Assembly: GCF_000312045.1 (NCBI RefSeq)
Contig: NZ_HE978634.1
Location: 1,162,842 to 1,226,841 of the forward strand
Length of the DNA: 64,000 bases
Source: Noviherbaspirillum massiliense JC206
Lineage (GTDB): Bacteria; Pseudomonadota; Gammaproteobacteria; Burkholderiales; Burkholderiaceae_D
Reading direction: 5' to 3'
Shown: one piece after another, positions 38,087 through 48,082 of the stretch
Layout of the letters: every line of letters starts with the position of its first letter
How positions within the stretch are numbered: position 1 is the stretch's first letter
Program-made: the position numbers and the translations under genes
The notes under the pieces: model-generated
Databases searched by the model: none
What the model was told of the DNA's origin: nothing
What the model saw: only the letters and a program-made list of their open reading frames with translations

Positions 38087-40291
38087 TCAGAACCGGTAGG
38101 AGACCGTCAGCAGCGCGGTGCGCCCAATGCCCGGCACTGCGCGCCCGCCATCGGACGGGACGAGGGAATCGAAGTATTCCTTGTCCGTCAGATTGAGCAG
38201 ATTCAGGCGCACGTCGTACTTCGGCTGGTGGTAGGCGATCGTCGCATCCCAGCGGGTAAAGCCACCCGCGGACACGAGATTCGTGTTGTTGGCAAAGCGC
38301 TCCGACAGGTAAGTGAAGCCGCCGCCTGCCTCCCATTCCGGCGTGACGTTGTAGGTGGACCAGAGCGATGCGGAATTGCGCGGCGTGTTGGCCGGCACCT
38401 TGCCTTTGGTGGCGTCACGCGCCGATGCCTCGACGATCTCGGCATTCAGGCGCGTGTAGCCGCCGAACACTTGCCAGCGGGGCGTGATGCGGCCTGCAAG
38501 GCCCACCTCGAAGCCCCTGACCCGCACTTCGCCATCCAGTTCGTAGACACCGGCGTCGACCTGCGTGCGGGCGTTGGTCTTGTTGATTTCGAACAGGGCG
38601 GATGTGAGCGACAGATTCCCGCCGAGCAGATCCCACTTGCCGCCGACTTCGTAGGAGCGGTTCTTTTCCGGATCGAGGTTCTGCTGCCCGGCAGTGACGG
38701 TGAGCTGCTCCAGTGACGGATTGAACGAGGTGCCGTACGACGCATAATAGGATTGCGTCTCGGTCGGCTGGTAAATCACGCCGCCGCGCACGCTGGTGAA
38801 GTGCACGGTCTGCTCGGCGGAGTACAGCGGCGGCGTCGCGGTGCTGACCGTGTTGCTCAGTTCCGCATCGAAGCGATCCCAGCGCAATCCGCCCACCAGT
38901 TTCCAGTGCTTGTTCAGTTCCAGCGTGTCATTGCCGTAGACGGCAACAGTCGTCGCGTTCGACTTGGCAAGGTTGCCGTTGCTGGTTACGGAGTTTGCCG
39001 GCGTGGAGACATATGCCGGGTCGACCACGGACAGAATCGGCAGGTTGTTGCGGCTCGTGGTCTGGTTTTCGTAGATGTCCCTTCCGACTTCAATGCCTGC
39101 GATCGCCGTATGCTTGATGCCGCCTGTCTCGAATTTGCCAATGACATCGGTCTGGTTGTACACCGACTTGTCGGTAATCTTGCGGTCGTGGCTGGCAAGC
39201 CGGAGATACAAGTCGCTCAGCGGCAGGCTGGTGGCATTGCCGGTGGCTGCCAACAACGGCGTGAATGTGCTGCCGCTCAGAGTTCCGACGGCATTCGGAT
39301 AGGTTTCTCGCACGTCCGTGGTGTAACGGCTGACCTGCGTCTGATTGCGCAAGGTGAGGTTCGGGCTGACCTTGTGCTCGATGCGTCCGCTCACGGTGGC
39401 GACATCCTGGATCGTGCGGTCGTCTGTCAGTCCGTAGAATTTGCTCCTGGATACGTTCAGCGGCCGGCCGTTCACGGCCAGGAATCCGTAATCGGGCATG
39501 TCGCGGTTATGGGCTACCAGGGCCGACAGGGTGATTTCGGTCGGCGTGCCGATGCCCAGTCGCAGGGAAGGGGCGAGGGCATAGTCTTCATTGTTGAGGA
39601 CGTCGCGCGTCGACTGCACGTCCTGTCCGGCCAGGTTCAGGCGGAAGGCGGAAGTATCCGACAGCGGCTTGTTGAAGTCGGCAGTCGCGCGGTAGTAGTC
39701 ATGGGTACCGACCGTGGCACTGATTTCGTTTTGTTCCCGGAGTGTCGGCGCCTTGCTGACCTGGTTGACCACGCCGCCGGTGGAGCCGCGGCCGAACAGC
39801 ATCGACGACGGGCCCTTGAGCACCTCGACCGACTCCAGGAAAAACGTGTCGCGGTAATACTGGCCGCGGTCGCGCATGCCATCGAGGAAAATGTCGGTGC
39901 GCGCGGTGAAGCCGCGCAGGTTGATGTTGTTCCCGATCTGGCCGCCTTCAGCGCCGCCGATGGTGATGCCGGGTACGGTGCGCAAGGCATCCGACAGCGA
40001 AGCAGCGCCCTGCGCATCCATGACCGCTCGGTTGACGATGGTGATCGATTGCGGGATGTCCTGGATGGCCGTGGGCGTTTTTGCGCCGACGCTCGAACGT
40101 ATCGTGGCGTAATCGTTGCGAGCCTTCTCGCCGCTTACCTCGACTTCGGGCAGCTGTTCCGCGGCGGTCTGGCTGGCCGCGGGTTCGCTGGTTTCGGATT
40201 GTGTCGAAGCGGTTTGCGCGAAGGCGGAATGGGATAATTGCTGGACGGCCAGCGCTGTCAGCAAGGCCAGCCGGGTTTTCTTGATTGCCAT
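38087..40291 (-). CDS. fiu: TonB-dependent catecholate siderophore receptor (Fiu-like)
   Basis: 734 residues with a signal peptide ([16 protein letters not shown] ... AFA) and AAAGGAGCCTT before the ATG. The plug domain shows [39 protein letters not shown] (in part) and [20 protein letters not shown]; the barrel ends in LLTVSYRF with a terminal Phe, as for outer-membrane barrels. It carries ferric siderophores into the periplasm using TonB-ExbBD encoded just upstream. The pairing with piuC points to the Fiu/PiuA branch. The ligand is not proven. Confidence 0.92.
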   Translation of the reverse strand: MAIKKTRLALLTALAVQQLSHSAFAQTASTQSETSEPAASQTAAEQLPEVEVSGEKARNDYATIRSSVGAKTPTAIQDIPQSITIVNRAVMDAQGAASLSDALRTVPGITIGGAEGGQIGNNINLRGFTARTDIFLDGMRDRGQYYRDTFFLESVEVLKGPSSMLFGRGSTGGVVNQVSKAPTLREQNEISATVGTHDYYRATADFNKPLSDTSAFRLNLAGQDVQSTRDVLNNEDYALAPSLRLGIGTPTEITLSALVAHNRDMPDYGFLAVNGRPLNVSRSKFYGLTDDRTIQDVATVSGRIEHKVSPNLTLRNQTQVSRYTTDVRETYPNAVGTLSGSTFTPLLAATGNATSLPLSDLYLRLASHDRKITDKSVYNQTDVIGKFETGGIKHTAIAGIEVGRDIYENQTTSRNNLPILSVVDPAYVSTPANSVTSNGNLAKSNATTVAVYGNDTLELNKHWKLVGGLRWDRFDAELSNTVSTATPPLYSAEQTVHFTSVRGGVIYQPTETQSYYASYGTSFNPSLEQLTVTAGQQNLDPEKNRSYEVGGKWDLLGGNLSLTSALFEINKTNARTQVDAGVYELDGEVRVRGFEVGLAGRITPRWQVFGGYTRLNAEIVEASARDATKGKVPANTPRNSASLWSTYNVTPEWEAGGGFTYLSERFANNTNLVSAGGFTRWDATIAYHQPKYDVRLNLLNLTDKEYFDSLVPSDGGRAVPGIGRTALLTVSYRF

Positions 40292-40474
40292 AAGGCTCCT
40301 TTCAAAATGAAGAGTCGATGGCTGGCTGGGAACGCATGCTCCATGGCTGGCTGTCGCTTGGTACTGGTTTGGTGAAACTGGTTTTCAATCTGCTGGATGC
40401 GTCCGGTCAACGCGCAGAGGCTGCTTCATCTCTGGCCTTGATGGCTGGGCGATCGGGCCACATCGTGCAAAAGC

Positions 40475-40891
40475 TCAATTGCCTTTCGGGTCGGTGACGA
40501 AGCCGATCTTGCCCAGGCCGCCGGACTGCGCGGCAGCCATGACTTGCGCCACTTTTTCATATTGCGTGGTGCGTTCTGCCCGCAGATGCAATTCCGGCTG
40601 CGGATTTTTCTTTGCCGCCTCGGCAATGCGCTCATGCAGTTGTTCGAGGCCGACCAATTCCTTGTTCCAGTACATCTGGCCCTGGGCATCGATCGAAAGA
40701 TTGATGTTTTCCGGCTTGTTCAGCTCCGGCTGGCTGCTGGCGCGCGGCAGATCGATATTGACGCTGTGATTCATCACGGGAATCGTGATGATGAAAATGA
40801 TCAGCAGCACCAGCATCACGTCGACCAGCGGCGTGGTGTTGATCTCCGGGTTGAAATCGTCCTCGGAATCGGACAGGGATCCCATCGCCAT
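40475..40891 (-). CDS. exbD: Biopolymer transport protein ExbD
   Basis: 138 residues. One N-terminal membrane helix (LVDVMLVLLIIFIITIPV) with the essential Asp at its start (TTPLVDVML), then a periplasmic domain. ATG 40891 overlaps the exbB stop by one base (TGATG); a GTG at 40894 is an alternative. It uses the proton gradient with ExbB to energise TonB. Confidence 0.93.
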   Translation of the reverse strand: MAMGSLSDSEDDFNPEINTTPLVDVMLVLLIIFIITIPVMNHSVNIDLPRASSQPELNKPENINLSIDAQGQMYWNKELVGLEQLHERIAEAAKKNPQPELHLRAERTTQYEKVAQVMAAAQSGGLGKIGFVTDPKGN

Positions 40892-41613
40892 CACGCACCC
40901 CGGATCGAAACGAGTTTTGCCGTGCCCTCATGGCCGACCGATTCCGCCCGCGCGCCGGTCACGAACAATGCATGCAGATCGAATCCGAACTTGTTCAGCT
41001 TGGCGATGGTCGCCTTGTTCCCGCGCACCAGCGCGTTGTAGCCGAAGGTGGCGGGAATCGCGACCGCCAGCCCGAGCGCCGTCATGATCAGGGCTTCGCC
41101 CACCGGGCCGGCAACCCGGTCGATGCTGGCCTGGCCCGTGGTGCCGATCGAAACCAGCGCATGGTAGATGCCCCAGACGGTGCCGAACAGGCCGACGAAG
41201 GGCGCGCTGGAACCGACCGAAGCCAGTACCGCCATGCCGGTCTGCAGCTTGCCGGAAGCTTCGTCGATGGCCTGGCGCAGCGACAGCGTGACCCAGTCGC
41301 TTACCGAGAGCTGGTCGTGAAGATGGCCCTTGTGCGCGTTATGGTGCAGCATCGCGCTCACGCCTGCCTGTGCGATATCGGCAAAGGGATTGTCCTTGCC
41401 CAGTGTCGACAGGCCTTCGGTGACGCTGGTGGTATCCCAGAATTCGCGTCCGGCTGCCTTCCCGGCGCGACCGAAACGCCACAATTGCGCCGCCTTGGTG
41501 ACGATCACATACCAGGACGCGATCGACATCGTGACCAGCAGCAGTGCGACAGCCTTGGTGACCAGGTCGCCCTGGGTCCAGAGGCTTTCCAATCCGTAGG
41601 GGCTAGCTTCCAT
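40891..41613 (-). CDS. exbB: Biopolymer transport protein ExbB (MotA/TolQ family)
   Basis: 240 residues from MEASPYGLESLWTQGDLVTK, with CAAGGACTCATC upstream. Three membrane helices are visible: ALLLVTMSIASWYVIV, and the long conserved pair SSAPFVGLFGTVWGIYHAL and GEALIMTALGLAVAIPATFGYN (in part). It forms the pentameric proton channel with ExbD. It lies between tonB and exbD with minimal gaps, so translation is coupled. Confidence 0.94.
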   Translation of the reverse strand: MEASPYGLESLWTQGDLVTKAVALLLVTMSIASWYVIVTKAAQLWRFGRAGKAAGREFWDTTSVTEGLSTLGKDNPFADIAQAGVSAMLHHNAHKGHLHDQLSVSDWVTLSLRQAIDEASGKLQTGMAVLASVGSSAPFVGLFGTVWGIYHALVSIGTTGQASIDRVAGPVGEALIMTALGLAVAIPATFGYNALVRGNKATIAKLNKFGFDLHALFVTGARAESVGHEGTAKLVSIRGA

Positions 41614-41629
41614 GATGAGTCCTTGAACA

Positions 41630-42379
41630 TTAATTATTGAGTTTGAATCTGATCGGCACGATGGCGTAGGCTGCAATTGGCCTGCCGTTTTCGATGAAGG
41701 GCTTGAACAGGGCGCGCATCGCTGCCTGGCGGGCGGCCTCGTCGAGACGGGCCGAGCCGGAAGACTGCTGGACCTCCACCTGTTCCGGGCGGCCCTTCTC
41801 GTTGACGAGCACGCGCAGCACGGCCCTGCCTTCTTCGCCCATGCGCCGGGCCATCGGCGGATAGTCGGGCTGCGGCGGCTGGATGTATTCGATGCCGGAT
41901 GAGAAGACTCGGGGCTGTGCCGGGACTGCGGGAGCCGCGGACGCAGGAGCCGGCGCGGCGGAGGCGGCCGGAGCGACCGGCTCGGCAGGTGCGGGTGCAG
42001 TAGTCGGTGGTGTGCTGACGGATTTCGGTACGGGCGCCTTGTCGGCAGGTAGCGGGGCGGGACGTTCGACCGGCTTGGGGGCCGCTTTCTCGGCTGGCTT
42101 CTTCGGAGCCGGCGCCGGTTTGGGCGGGGCGGGCTGCGGCTTGGGTGGAGCCGCTTGCGGTTTCCGCGCTTCGGCTGCCGGTTCGGGCGTAATGAAGGTG
42201 GCAAAGACTTCGCGCGGAACGGCGGTTCGGCTGGCCGGTGCGGAATGGCGCAGCAGGCTCTGTTGCAAGGCATAGAAGATGCCGGCATGCAGCAGCACGA
42301 TGGTGGCGAGCGGCCAGACGCGCTTGAGCGGCTGCGAGCTCAGCCGGGGGAGGAGGGCAGAGGAAGTCCTTGTCCGCAT
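41630..42379 (-). CDS. tonB: Energy transducer TonB
   Basis: 249 residues from MRTRTSSALLPRLSSQ. One N-terminal membrane anchor (VWPLATIVLLHAGIFYAL) is followed by a long Pro/Ala/Lys-rich spacer (about 75-165) and a C-terminal TonB domain with PDYPPMARRMGEEGRAVLRV and VQQSSGSARLDEAARQAAMRA (in part). It links ExbBD to outer-membrane receptors such as the Fiu-like protein in the same cluster. It starts 8 bp after the bfd stop. Confidence 0.93.
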   Translation of the reverse strand: MRTRTSSALLPRLSSQPLKRVWPLATIVLLHAGIFYALQQSLLRHSAPASRTAVPREVFATFITPEPAAEARKPQAAPPKPQPAPPKPAPAPKKPAEKAAPKPVERPAPLPADKAPVPKSVSTPPTTAPAPAEPVAPAASAAPAPASAAPAVPAQPRVFSSGIEYIQPPQPDYPPMARRMGEEGRAVLRVLVNEKGRPEQVEVQQSSGSARLDEAARQAAMRALFKPFIENGRPIAAYAIVPIRFKLNN

Positions 42380-42387
42380 CGCGGTTT

Positions 42388-42600
42388 TCAGGCGGCGACT
42401 GCGCCCCGGAGTTGCAGGAGTTCGTTGCCGCTTGCTTCCTCCAGGCATTCGCGCAGGACTTGCTTCGCGCAGGCATTGCATTTGCCACAGCAGGTGCCGA
42501 CGCCGAGCTTGTTGCGCAGCTCGGACATCGAGGTCAGGCCGGCGTCCACCTCCTGGCGGATCTTGCGGTCGGATACGTTGTAGCAAACGCAGACAATCAT
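42388..42600 (-). CDS. bfd: Bacterioferritin-associated ferredoxin
   Basis: 70 residues with a [2Fe-2S] pattern CVC near the N-terminus and CCGKCNAC later (MIVCVCYNVSDRKIRQE, VGTCCGKCNACAK). Bfd reduces and releases iron from bacterioferritin when iron is scarce, which fits its place between hemP and tonB. Confidence 0.93.
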   Translation of the reverse strand: MIVCVCYNVSDRKIRQEVDAGLTSMSELRNKLGVGTCCGKCNACAKQVLRECLEEASGNELLQLRGAVAA

Positions 42601-42643
42601 GCACTTACCCTGTGATTTTCATAAGTTAACAAAGCCATTCAGT

Positions 42644-42859
42644 TCAGGCGGTCAGGATGAGCTTGTTCAGCTGGGTCAGGCGCAGGCGGTAAATCCGTCC
42701 TTCATGCGCGATCTGCACTTCCCGGCTACCCCGGAACAAGTCCTTGCTTTCGATCCGTACCACGTCGCCGTACGCGGAAGCTTCCGGCCGGGCGGAAGGG
42801 GCATCGCTGCCTTTCAAGGCTGAAAGTACGCTGTCGATGTCAGCCCCGCCGCTTTTCAC
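42644..42859 (-). CDS. hemP: Hemin uptake protein HemP
   Basis: 71 residues from a GTG at 42859, chosen because CAGGAG lies 6 bp upstream; the longer frame begins inside the Fur-like box. The C-terminal family pattern is SREVQIAHEGRIYRLRLTQLNKLILT (in part). Small cytoplasmic protein whose gene heads Fur-controlled iron clusters; in several betaproteobacteria it is needed for activating haem-receptor genes, although the mechanism is unclear. Confidence 0.9.
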   Translation of the reverse strand: MKSGGADIDSVLSALKGSDAPSARPEASAYGDVVRIESKDLFRGSREVQIAHEGRIYRLRLTQLNKLILTA

Positions 42860-42875
42860 AGAACACTCCTGAATG

Positions 42876-42894
42876 AATGAGAACAATTCGCATT
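42876..42894 (-). promoter_or_regulatory. Fur-like box upstream of hemP
   Basis: AATGAGAACAATTCGCATT is an inverted repeat AATGnGAA-n3-TTCnCATT, matching half-sites of the Fur box. It starts 17 bp upstream of the hemP GTG, just after a likely -10 (AATAAT-type, near 42898-42904 on the minus strand). It should put the whole hemP-to-PepSY cluster under iron control. Confidence 0.7.
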
Positions 42895-43078
42895 TCCATT
42901 ATTCTCTAATTATTATGGGATTGCAAGGCTTTTCAGCGGAAGGGGTTGCCGGGCGCCGCTACCGGCGTATGTCGGGTGTTAAAACAACACTAGCGGGGGA
43001 AGTGGCTGGAACAGGTGCCAGCAGACGCGGGCGCGAGGAAAGGGCAGGCAGCCGGCTTGCGGAACGCGCGGCTGGGGA

Positions 43079-43510
43079 TCAGGCGAAAATGATGACGATG
43101 GAGCCGGCGACGATCAGCAGACCGCCCAGGGCAAGTTTCCAGCTCAGGGCCTCGCCGGCGAATGCGACGCCGAGGATGATGGCGAGCGCCACGCTCAGCT
43201 TGTCGACCGGCGCGACCTTGGAAACCGGGCCGAGCTGCAGCGCGCGGTAATAGCACAGCCAGGACAGGCCGGTTGCCATCCCGGACAGCACCAGGAAGAC
43301 CCAGCTGGAAGCGCTCACCGCCTGCGGCTTCTCCCATTCGCCACGCGCGGAGACAAGGGCGGCAGTCACGCACAGGATCACTAGGGTACGGATGAAGGTC
43401 GCATAGTTCGAATTGAGCTGGGCCACGCCGAATTTGCCGAACAGCGCCGTCAGCGCCGCAAAAAATGCGGATCCGAGGGCATATGCTGCCCATGCCGGTA
43501 GAGAATTCAT
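43079..43510 (-). CDS. EamA-family transporter, half-size
   Basis: 143 residues with AAAGGAATCAAAT before ATG 43510. Four to five membrane helices make up a single EamA domain (ALGSAFFAALTALFGKFG, ATGLSWLCYYRALQLGPVSKV (in part), LSVALAIILGVAFAGEALSW, ALGGLLIVAGSIVIIF). Normal DMT transporters have two such domains, so it likely dimerises. The substrate is unknown. It follows the CDF gene by 43 bp on the same strand. Confidence 0.82.
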   Translation of the reverse strand: MNSLPAWAAYALGSAFFAALTALFGKFGVAQLNSNYATFIRTLVILCVTAALVSARGEWEKPQAVSASSWVFLVLSGMATGLSWLCYYRALQLGPVSKVAPVDKLSVALAIILGVAFAGEALSWKLALGGLLIVAGSIVIIFA

Positions 43511-43553
43511 ATTTGATTCCTTTGCACTGGCGCTGCCCGGTGCGTGAATATCG

Positions 43554-44738
43554 CTACGATGCCGGCCGCGGCATTCCACGTTCCCGCAGCGCCAGCGGGG
43601 ACAGTGAAACCTGCTGGCCGAAGCGAGCCTGTACCGCCTGCTGCATATGCATCCAGGCAGCGCCGGAAAGCGGCTTGTCCGACGCGATTTCTATCTCCAG
43701 CCGGTTGTTCAGATAATGCAGGAACATGCTCCACTGCAGACCTGCTTCCTTTTGCAGGATCGGGTCGAGGACGGCGGACAGTTCGTCGCGCAAGGGCAGG
43801 CGTATTTCGGCGTCGGTCGTTGACTGTTCCAGCGGATCGATATGAATCTGCGCATCCAGGACCTGATGCTGTTGCATCACGCGGCTGCGTGCGAGGTGCG
43901 CGATGTAGTGGCCTTCGCTGACGCTGATGTGCGGATCCACCGACAAATGGGCATCGACCAGCGCGTGGTCGCCCATCAGCCGCGTACGCAGCTCATGCAC
44001 GCCCAGCACGCCCGGGGTTTCGGCCAGAGTGAGGCGTATGCTTTCCACCTGTTCCGGTGGCAAGGCATGGTCCATCAAATCGTTCAATGCCTTCCAGCCC
44101 ACGCTCCATCCCATGCGCACAATGAGGATGCCGACCGCCATTGCGGCAATCGGATCGAGCACCGGATAACCCATTCGGGTGCCGAGGATGCCGAACAACA
44201 CGATCAGCGAGGAAGCCGCATCCGAGCGCGCATGCCAGGCGTTGGCAATCAGCATGCTTGAACCAGTTTGTTTCGCCGCTTTCAGCAGATAGCGAAACAG
44301 GCCTTCCTTGGCAGCAACAATGACCACGGCCGCCCATAACGCGGTCCGCCCGACTGGCGGGATTGCATTCGGGTTCTGCAACTTGTTCATTGCGCTCCAG
44401 AGTACGCCGGCGCCGACGACGCCAAGGATCATGCCGAGAGCGAGCGAAGCAGCGTTTTCATAGCGGGCATGCCCGTAGTTGTGGTCCTCGTCGGGCTGCT
44501 TGTGGCTGCCGTGATTGGCCAGCAGGATGACTGCATCACCTACCAGGTCGGACAGGGAATGGATGCCGTCGGCGACCAGCGCCTGCGAGGAGGCAAGCAG
44601 GCCGACCAGGATCTGAATGGCGGAGATGAGGGTATTGACGAGCGCACTGAGAATGGTGCTGCGGGCAGTGATTTTCCGGCGTTTGTGAAGCAATGCATCA
44701 GCAGTTGCAATCGCGGAGCTTTGCTCTGAAGTCTTCAT
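43554..44738 (-). CDS. Cation diffusion facilitator family transporter
   Basis: 394 residues from MKTSEQSSAIATADALLHKR. Six membrane helices with the two metal-site motifs DGIHSLSDLVGDA and NAWHARSDAASSL (H/D pairs), then a long cytoplasmic ZT_dimer domain (LRTRLMGDHALVDAHLSVDP, ISVSEGHYIAHLARSRV). The extra C-terminal part beyond the usual 300 residues contains a second dimer-like segment. It exports divalent metals such as Zn2+, Co2+, Fe2+ or Mn2+ in exchange for protons; an iron role is possible from the neighbouring cluster but is inference. Confidence 0.9.
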   Translation of the reverse strand: MKTSEQSSAIATADALLHKRRKITARSTILSALVNTLISAIQILVGLLASSQALVADGIHSLSDLVGDAVILLANHGSHKQPDEDHNYGHARYENAASLALGMILGVVGAGVLWSAMNKLQNPNAIPPVGRTALWAAVVIVAAKEGLFRYLLKAAKQTGSSMLIANAWHARSDAASSLIVLFGILGTRMGYPVLDPIAAMAVGILIVRMGWSVGWKALNDLMDHALPPEQVESIRLTLAETPGVLGVHELRTRLMGDHALVDAHLSVDPHISVSEGHYIAHLARSRVMQQHQVLDAQIHIDPLEQSTTDAEIRLPLRDELSAVLDPILQKEAGLQWSMFLHYLNNRLEIEIASDKPLSGAAWMHMQQAVQARFGQQVSLSPLALRERGMPRPAS

Positions 44739-44887
44739 TCTGAATGGAAAGAGGCGGCATGTTGCCGTGCCGTTTTTAGCATTGTTGGTCTGGCTGCAAA
44801 AGGCGCCCACTCAGCCTTGTTGCATGTGTATCGACGCCTTGCATGGGGTAAATGTTTGTAACCCGGATGGATGCAGGAGTGGGGCAT

Positions 44888-44896
44888 TGCTATATT
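44888..44896 (+). promoter_or_regulatory. Extended -10 promoter of candidate sRNA
   Basis: TGCTATATT fits TGnTATAAT with one mismatch. No good -35 is needed for this promoter class. Transcription would start near 44903. Confidence 0.5.
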
Positions 44897-44902
44897 GGTC
44901 AT

Positions 44903-44976
44903 GCTTCATTCCCTATCTCCACCAACTCCTCCTAAGTTGGATTTGCCTGCCGCCGCAAGGCGAGCAGGCTTTTTTC
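44903..44976 (+). ncRNA. Candidate small RNA with anti-Shine-Dalgarno loop
   Basis: A roughly 74-nt RNA is predicted from the extended -10 to a strong terminator. Hairpin 1 (44922-44940) has a perfect 6-bp stem CCAACT/AGTTGG and the 7-nt loop CCUCCUA, complementary to the Shine-Dalgarno sequence. Hairpin 2 (44945-44969) is GCCTGC-CGCC-[GCAA]-GGCG-GCAGGC with a single bulged A, followed by T6C: a textbook Rho-independent terminator. No ORF with a ribosome binding site lies upstream on this strand, so the terminator does not belong to a protein gene. The design resembles C-rich-loop sRNAs (CcsR/cuckoo RNAs of Rhodobacter, RcoF-type sRNAs of Neisseria) that pair with ribosome binding sites. Confidence 0.6.
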
Positions 44977-44993
44977 TTTGAGAGGCGATTGCG

Positions 44994-45515
44994 TCACTGT
45001 GTCCGAAGCTGAGCACTACGCGTCGGGCCGGCACGCTCTTCGATTTGGCGGCAAAGGTCGGCACGCATACCCAGGGCAAATCCGGCTTCCGCCACGACGA
45101 ACAGGGGGCCGATGATCAGGCCGACGAGGTCGTCGACGAATGCCGGTTTTCTGCCTTCGTAGTAGTGGCCGACAAACTGGAAGATCCAGCCGATCACGAA
45201 CAGCCCGATACCAGCCGAGAGCCATACTATCGTGGATTGTGCTGCAATCGCTTGGCCGCCCCACACTGCCAATCCCATCAGCAGTGCCATGACCACGCCA
45301 TAACGAAGATCCAGGACCAGGTAGTAAAGCACCGAGGCGAGGGTCACCAGCAGCGCAGGAGTCACCTGCATTCCCATGTAGTCGAAGCCAGGGCGGCTAA
45401 GCAGTGTCGCGATGCCGAACACGATCATGGGAATCCCGATGAAGTGGGTAAGGATATTGCGGCGATCGCGATGGTATTCCGCGTATTGGCTCAGCTGGTC
45501 GGCAAGAGTTCTCAT
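44994..45515 (-). CDS. DUF962 (Mpo1-like) membrane protein
   Basis: 173 residues from MRTLADQLSQYAEYHRDRRN. The family pattern YAEYHRDRRNILTHFIGIPMI (in part) and WIFQFVGHYYEGRKPAFVDD is clear, with about five membrane helices. Yeast Mpo1 is an Fe2+-dependent dioxygenase that alpha-oxidises long-chain 2-hydroxy fatty acids; the His-containing motifs here (THFIG and QFVGHYYEGRKPA) are the likely iron ligands. The bacterial substrate is unknown. It is convergent with the candidate sRNA. Confidence 0.85.
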   Translation of the reverse strand: MRTLADQLSQYAEYHRDRRNILTHFIGIPMIVFGIATLLSRPGFDYMGMQVTPALLVTLASVLYYLVLDLRYGVVMALLMGLAVWGGQAIAAQSTIVWLSAGIGLFVIGWIFQFVGHYYEGRKPAFVDDLVGLIIGPLFVVAEAGFALGMRADLCRQIEERAGPTRSAQLRTQ

Positions 45516-45642
45516 TTTGCTGTCTCCGGAAGGGCAGGTCATGCACCATGCATGGTCCGCACTCGTCATTCTGGCAGCTAGCCGCCAGAATTGCAAAATG
45601 ACTCATGGGCGTTCCGACTGGAACATGCGATTTTTCCGCCTC

Positions 45643-47871
45643 TTATTTTCTGCCCGGCTTTTGCCTGCCTGATCGCGTCGTTGTCTTGACTGGATACGGC
45701 TTGCGCTCCACTGCGGCGCCGGGTCGAGGCCTGTTCTGCCCGAATTTTTTGGCCAGCTGTTCCGGGCTCGGCGTTTCGCGACGCCGTTCAGACGCTGCCA
45801 GCCCCGGAGGCGGGGAGTAGCGCGGCACCAGGTGGCCAGGACCGTTGCCGATCAGGTCCGAGCGGCCCATGCGGTGGAGCGCTTCGCGGATGATGTCCCA
45901 GTTCTCCGGATCGTGATAGCGCAGTAATGCCTTGTGCAGGCGGCGGATTTTTCCGGTGCGCGGCGTATCCACCGTCTCCGAGTCCGCCGTCACCTTGTGC
46001 AAGGGATTCTTGCGGCCATGGTACATCGCAGTGGCCAGCGCCATCGGCGTAGGCAGGAAGGTTTGCACCTGGTCCAGGCGGAAATTGTTTTGCTTCAGCC
46101 AGAGCGCCAGATTCAGCATGTCTTCATCGGTGGTGCCGGGGTGGGCGGCGATGAAGTAGGGAATCAGGTATTGCTCCTTGCCCGCTTCCTTCGAATACTT
46201 CTCGAACAATTCCTTGAACTTGTAATACGCGCCCATGCCGGGCTTCATCATTTTCGAAAGCGGGCCATCTTCCGAATGCTCGGGCGCAATCTTGAGCAGG
46301 CCGCCCACATGATGCGTCACCAGTTCCTTCACATACTCGGGTGAACGTACCGCGAGGTCATAGCGCAAGCCGGAACTGACCAGGATCTTCTTGATGCCGG
46401 GAATGGCGCGCGCCTTGCGATAAAGCTGGATCAGCTTGCTGTGATCGGTGTTCAGGTTGGAGCAGATGGTCGGATAGACGCAGGACAGGCGTCGGCAGCT
46501 TTCTTCGATCTTCTTGTCCTTGCATGCCAGCCGGTACATGTTGGCAGTCGGTCCGCCCAGGTCCGAAATGGTGCCGGTGAAACCCTTGGTCTTGTCGCGG
46601 ATGAGTTCGATCTCACGCAGGATCGAGGGCTCGGAACGACTCTGGATGATGCGGCCTTCGTGTTCGGTGATCGAGCAGAAGGTGCAGCCGCCGAAGCAGC
46701 CGCGCATGATATTCACCGAGAAGCGGATCATCTCCCACGCGGGAATGCGCGCCTTGCCATAGCTCGGGTGCGGCGCACGCGCATAGGACGCGTCGTAGAC
46801 CCCATCCATTTCCTCCATCGCCAACGGCAGGGGCGGCGGATTGAGCCAGACATCACGGTCGCCATGCGCCTGCACCAGCGCCCGTGCGTTTCCGGGATTC
46901 GATTCCAGATGGAAGACGCGGGATGCGTGGGCATACATGACCGGGTCGTCCTTGACCTCGTCGTATGAGGGCAGACGCACCACGGTCTTGTTGCGCTGCT
47001 CCTTCAGTGCCGCCTGGCGTTCTTCCCGGCTCATGATGCGCACCGGTTGCTCGATCGGCTTGCCGGCCGCCTGATTGTCCGAGCCGCAGCTTGCCGGCTC
47101 CTTCGACTTCATTTCGTACGGATCGGGATGCGGCTCGACCCGCCCCGGGGTATCGATGCGGGTGGAATTTGCTTCGGCCCAGCCCTCCGCCGGCTTCCAA
47201 TCGGCCGGCACAACAAATGCCGTGCCGCGCAGATCGCGGATGGTCTTGATCGATTCGCCAGCCGCTATACGCTGCGTAAGTTCCACCAGCGCACGCTCTG
47301 CATTCCCGAACAACAAAATGTCGGCTTTGGAGTCGAGTAGCACGGAACGGCGCACCTTGTCCGACCAGTAATCGTAATGGGCGATGCGGCGCAGACTCGC
47401 TTCGATGCTGCCGATAACGATATTGACGCCGGGGTAGGCTTCCCGGGCGCGCTGAGCATAGACGGTAAGGGCGCGATCCGGGCGCTTGTTGGGTTCGCCG
47501 TTTGGGGTATACGCGTCTTCCGACCGGATCTTGCGGTCGGAGGTGTAACGATTGATCATCGAATCCATGTTGCCGGCCGTGATGCCAAAGTAGAGATTTG
47601 GCTTGCCCAGAGCACGAAACGGTTCGGCTGATTGCCAGTCAGGCTGGCTGATGATCCCGACGCGGAATCCCTGTCTTTCCAGCAAGCGGCCTATCAGGGC
47701 CATGCCGAAACTCGGATGGTCGATATAGGCGTCCCCGGTGACCAAAATGACATCACACGAATCCCAGCCCAGCTTGTCCATTTCCGCGCGCGACATGGGC
47801 AGAAACGGTGCCGGGGCTTGGTAATCAGGCCGATAACGGGGATAGGAAAACAGGTTTTTGGGAGCGGTCAT
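45643..47871 (-). CDS. YgiQ family radical SAM protein
   Basis: 742 residues. N-terminal region [20 protein letters not shown] and a cobalamin-like segment ([16 protein letters not shown]) precede the radical SAM core with C-x3-C-x2-C in [18 protein letters not shown], about residues 390-405. The C-terminal region has [10 protein letters not shown]-independent conserved stretches such as [16 protein letters not shown] and [17 protein letters not shown]. Members carry a [4Fe-4S] cluster and cleave SAM; the reaction is not known. Monocistronic. Confidence 0.93.
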   Translation of the reverse strand: MTAPKNLFSYPRYRPDYQAPAPFLPMSRAEMDKLGWDSCDVILVTGDAYIDHPSFGMALIGRLLERQGFRVGIISQPDWQSAEPFRALGKPNLYFGITAGNMDSMINRYTSDRKIRSEDAYTPNGEPNKRPDRALTVYAQRAREAYPGVNIVIGSIEASLRRIAHYDYWSDKVRRSVLLDSKADILLFGNAERALVELTQRIAAGESIKTIRDLRGTAFVVPADWKPAEGWAEANSTRIDTPGRVEPHPDPYEMKSKEPASCGSDNQAAGKPIEQPVRIMSREERQAALKEQRNKTVVRLPSYDEVKDDPVMYAHASRVFHLESNPGNARALVQAHGDRDVWLNPPPLPLAMEEMDGVYDASYARAPHPSYGKARIPAWEMIRFSVNIMRGCFGGCTFCSITEHEGRIIQSRSEPSILREIELIRDKTKGFTGTISDLGGPTANMYRLACKDKKIEESCRRLSCVYPTICSNLNTDHSKLIQLYRKARAIPGIKKILVSSGLRYDLAVRSPEYVKELVTHHVGGLLKIAPEHSEDGPLSKMMKPGMGAYYKFKELFEKYSKEAGKEQYLIPYFIAAHPGTTDEDMLNLALWLKQNNFRLDQVQTFLPTPMALATAMYHGRKNPLHKVTADSETVDTPRTGKIRRLHKALLRYHDPENWDIIREALHRMGRSDLIGNGPGHLVPRYSPPPGLAASERRRETPSPEQLAKKFGQNRPRPGAAVERKPYPVKTTTRSGRQKPGRK

Positions 47872-48082
47872 ATGCGGGCGGATTGTACCGGAAACGCCTT
47901 CCGGCGATGTTCCACTGCGGTGTGGAGAACAGGGGGACAGACTTATGTGGGCGCAGCTTCAGGTGTGCTATGACTACAGCGACGGCATGTAGTTGCACCG
48001 CTGGTTGATGCAGGCAGCCGGTAGAAAGGTCAACCAGTCAGGGCTGCGGCCCTGCATCGAGGCTGGAAGGCGCCGATATTAG

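Noticed and set aside
40292-40474. Fur box for the TonB-dependent receptor
   Set aside because: I found no 19-bp match here on either strand; iron control is more likely through the hemP promoter.
44767-45012. Plus-strand 81-codon ORF over the candidate sRNA
   Set aside because: No ribosome binding site, unusual Cys/Leu composition, and the frame crosses the terminator stem.
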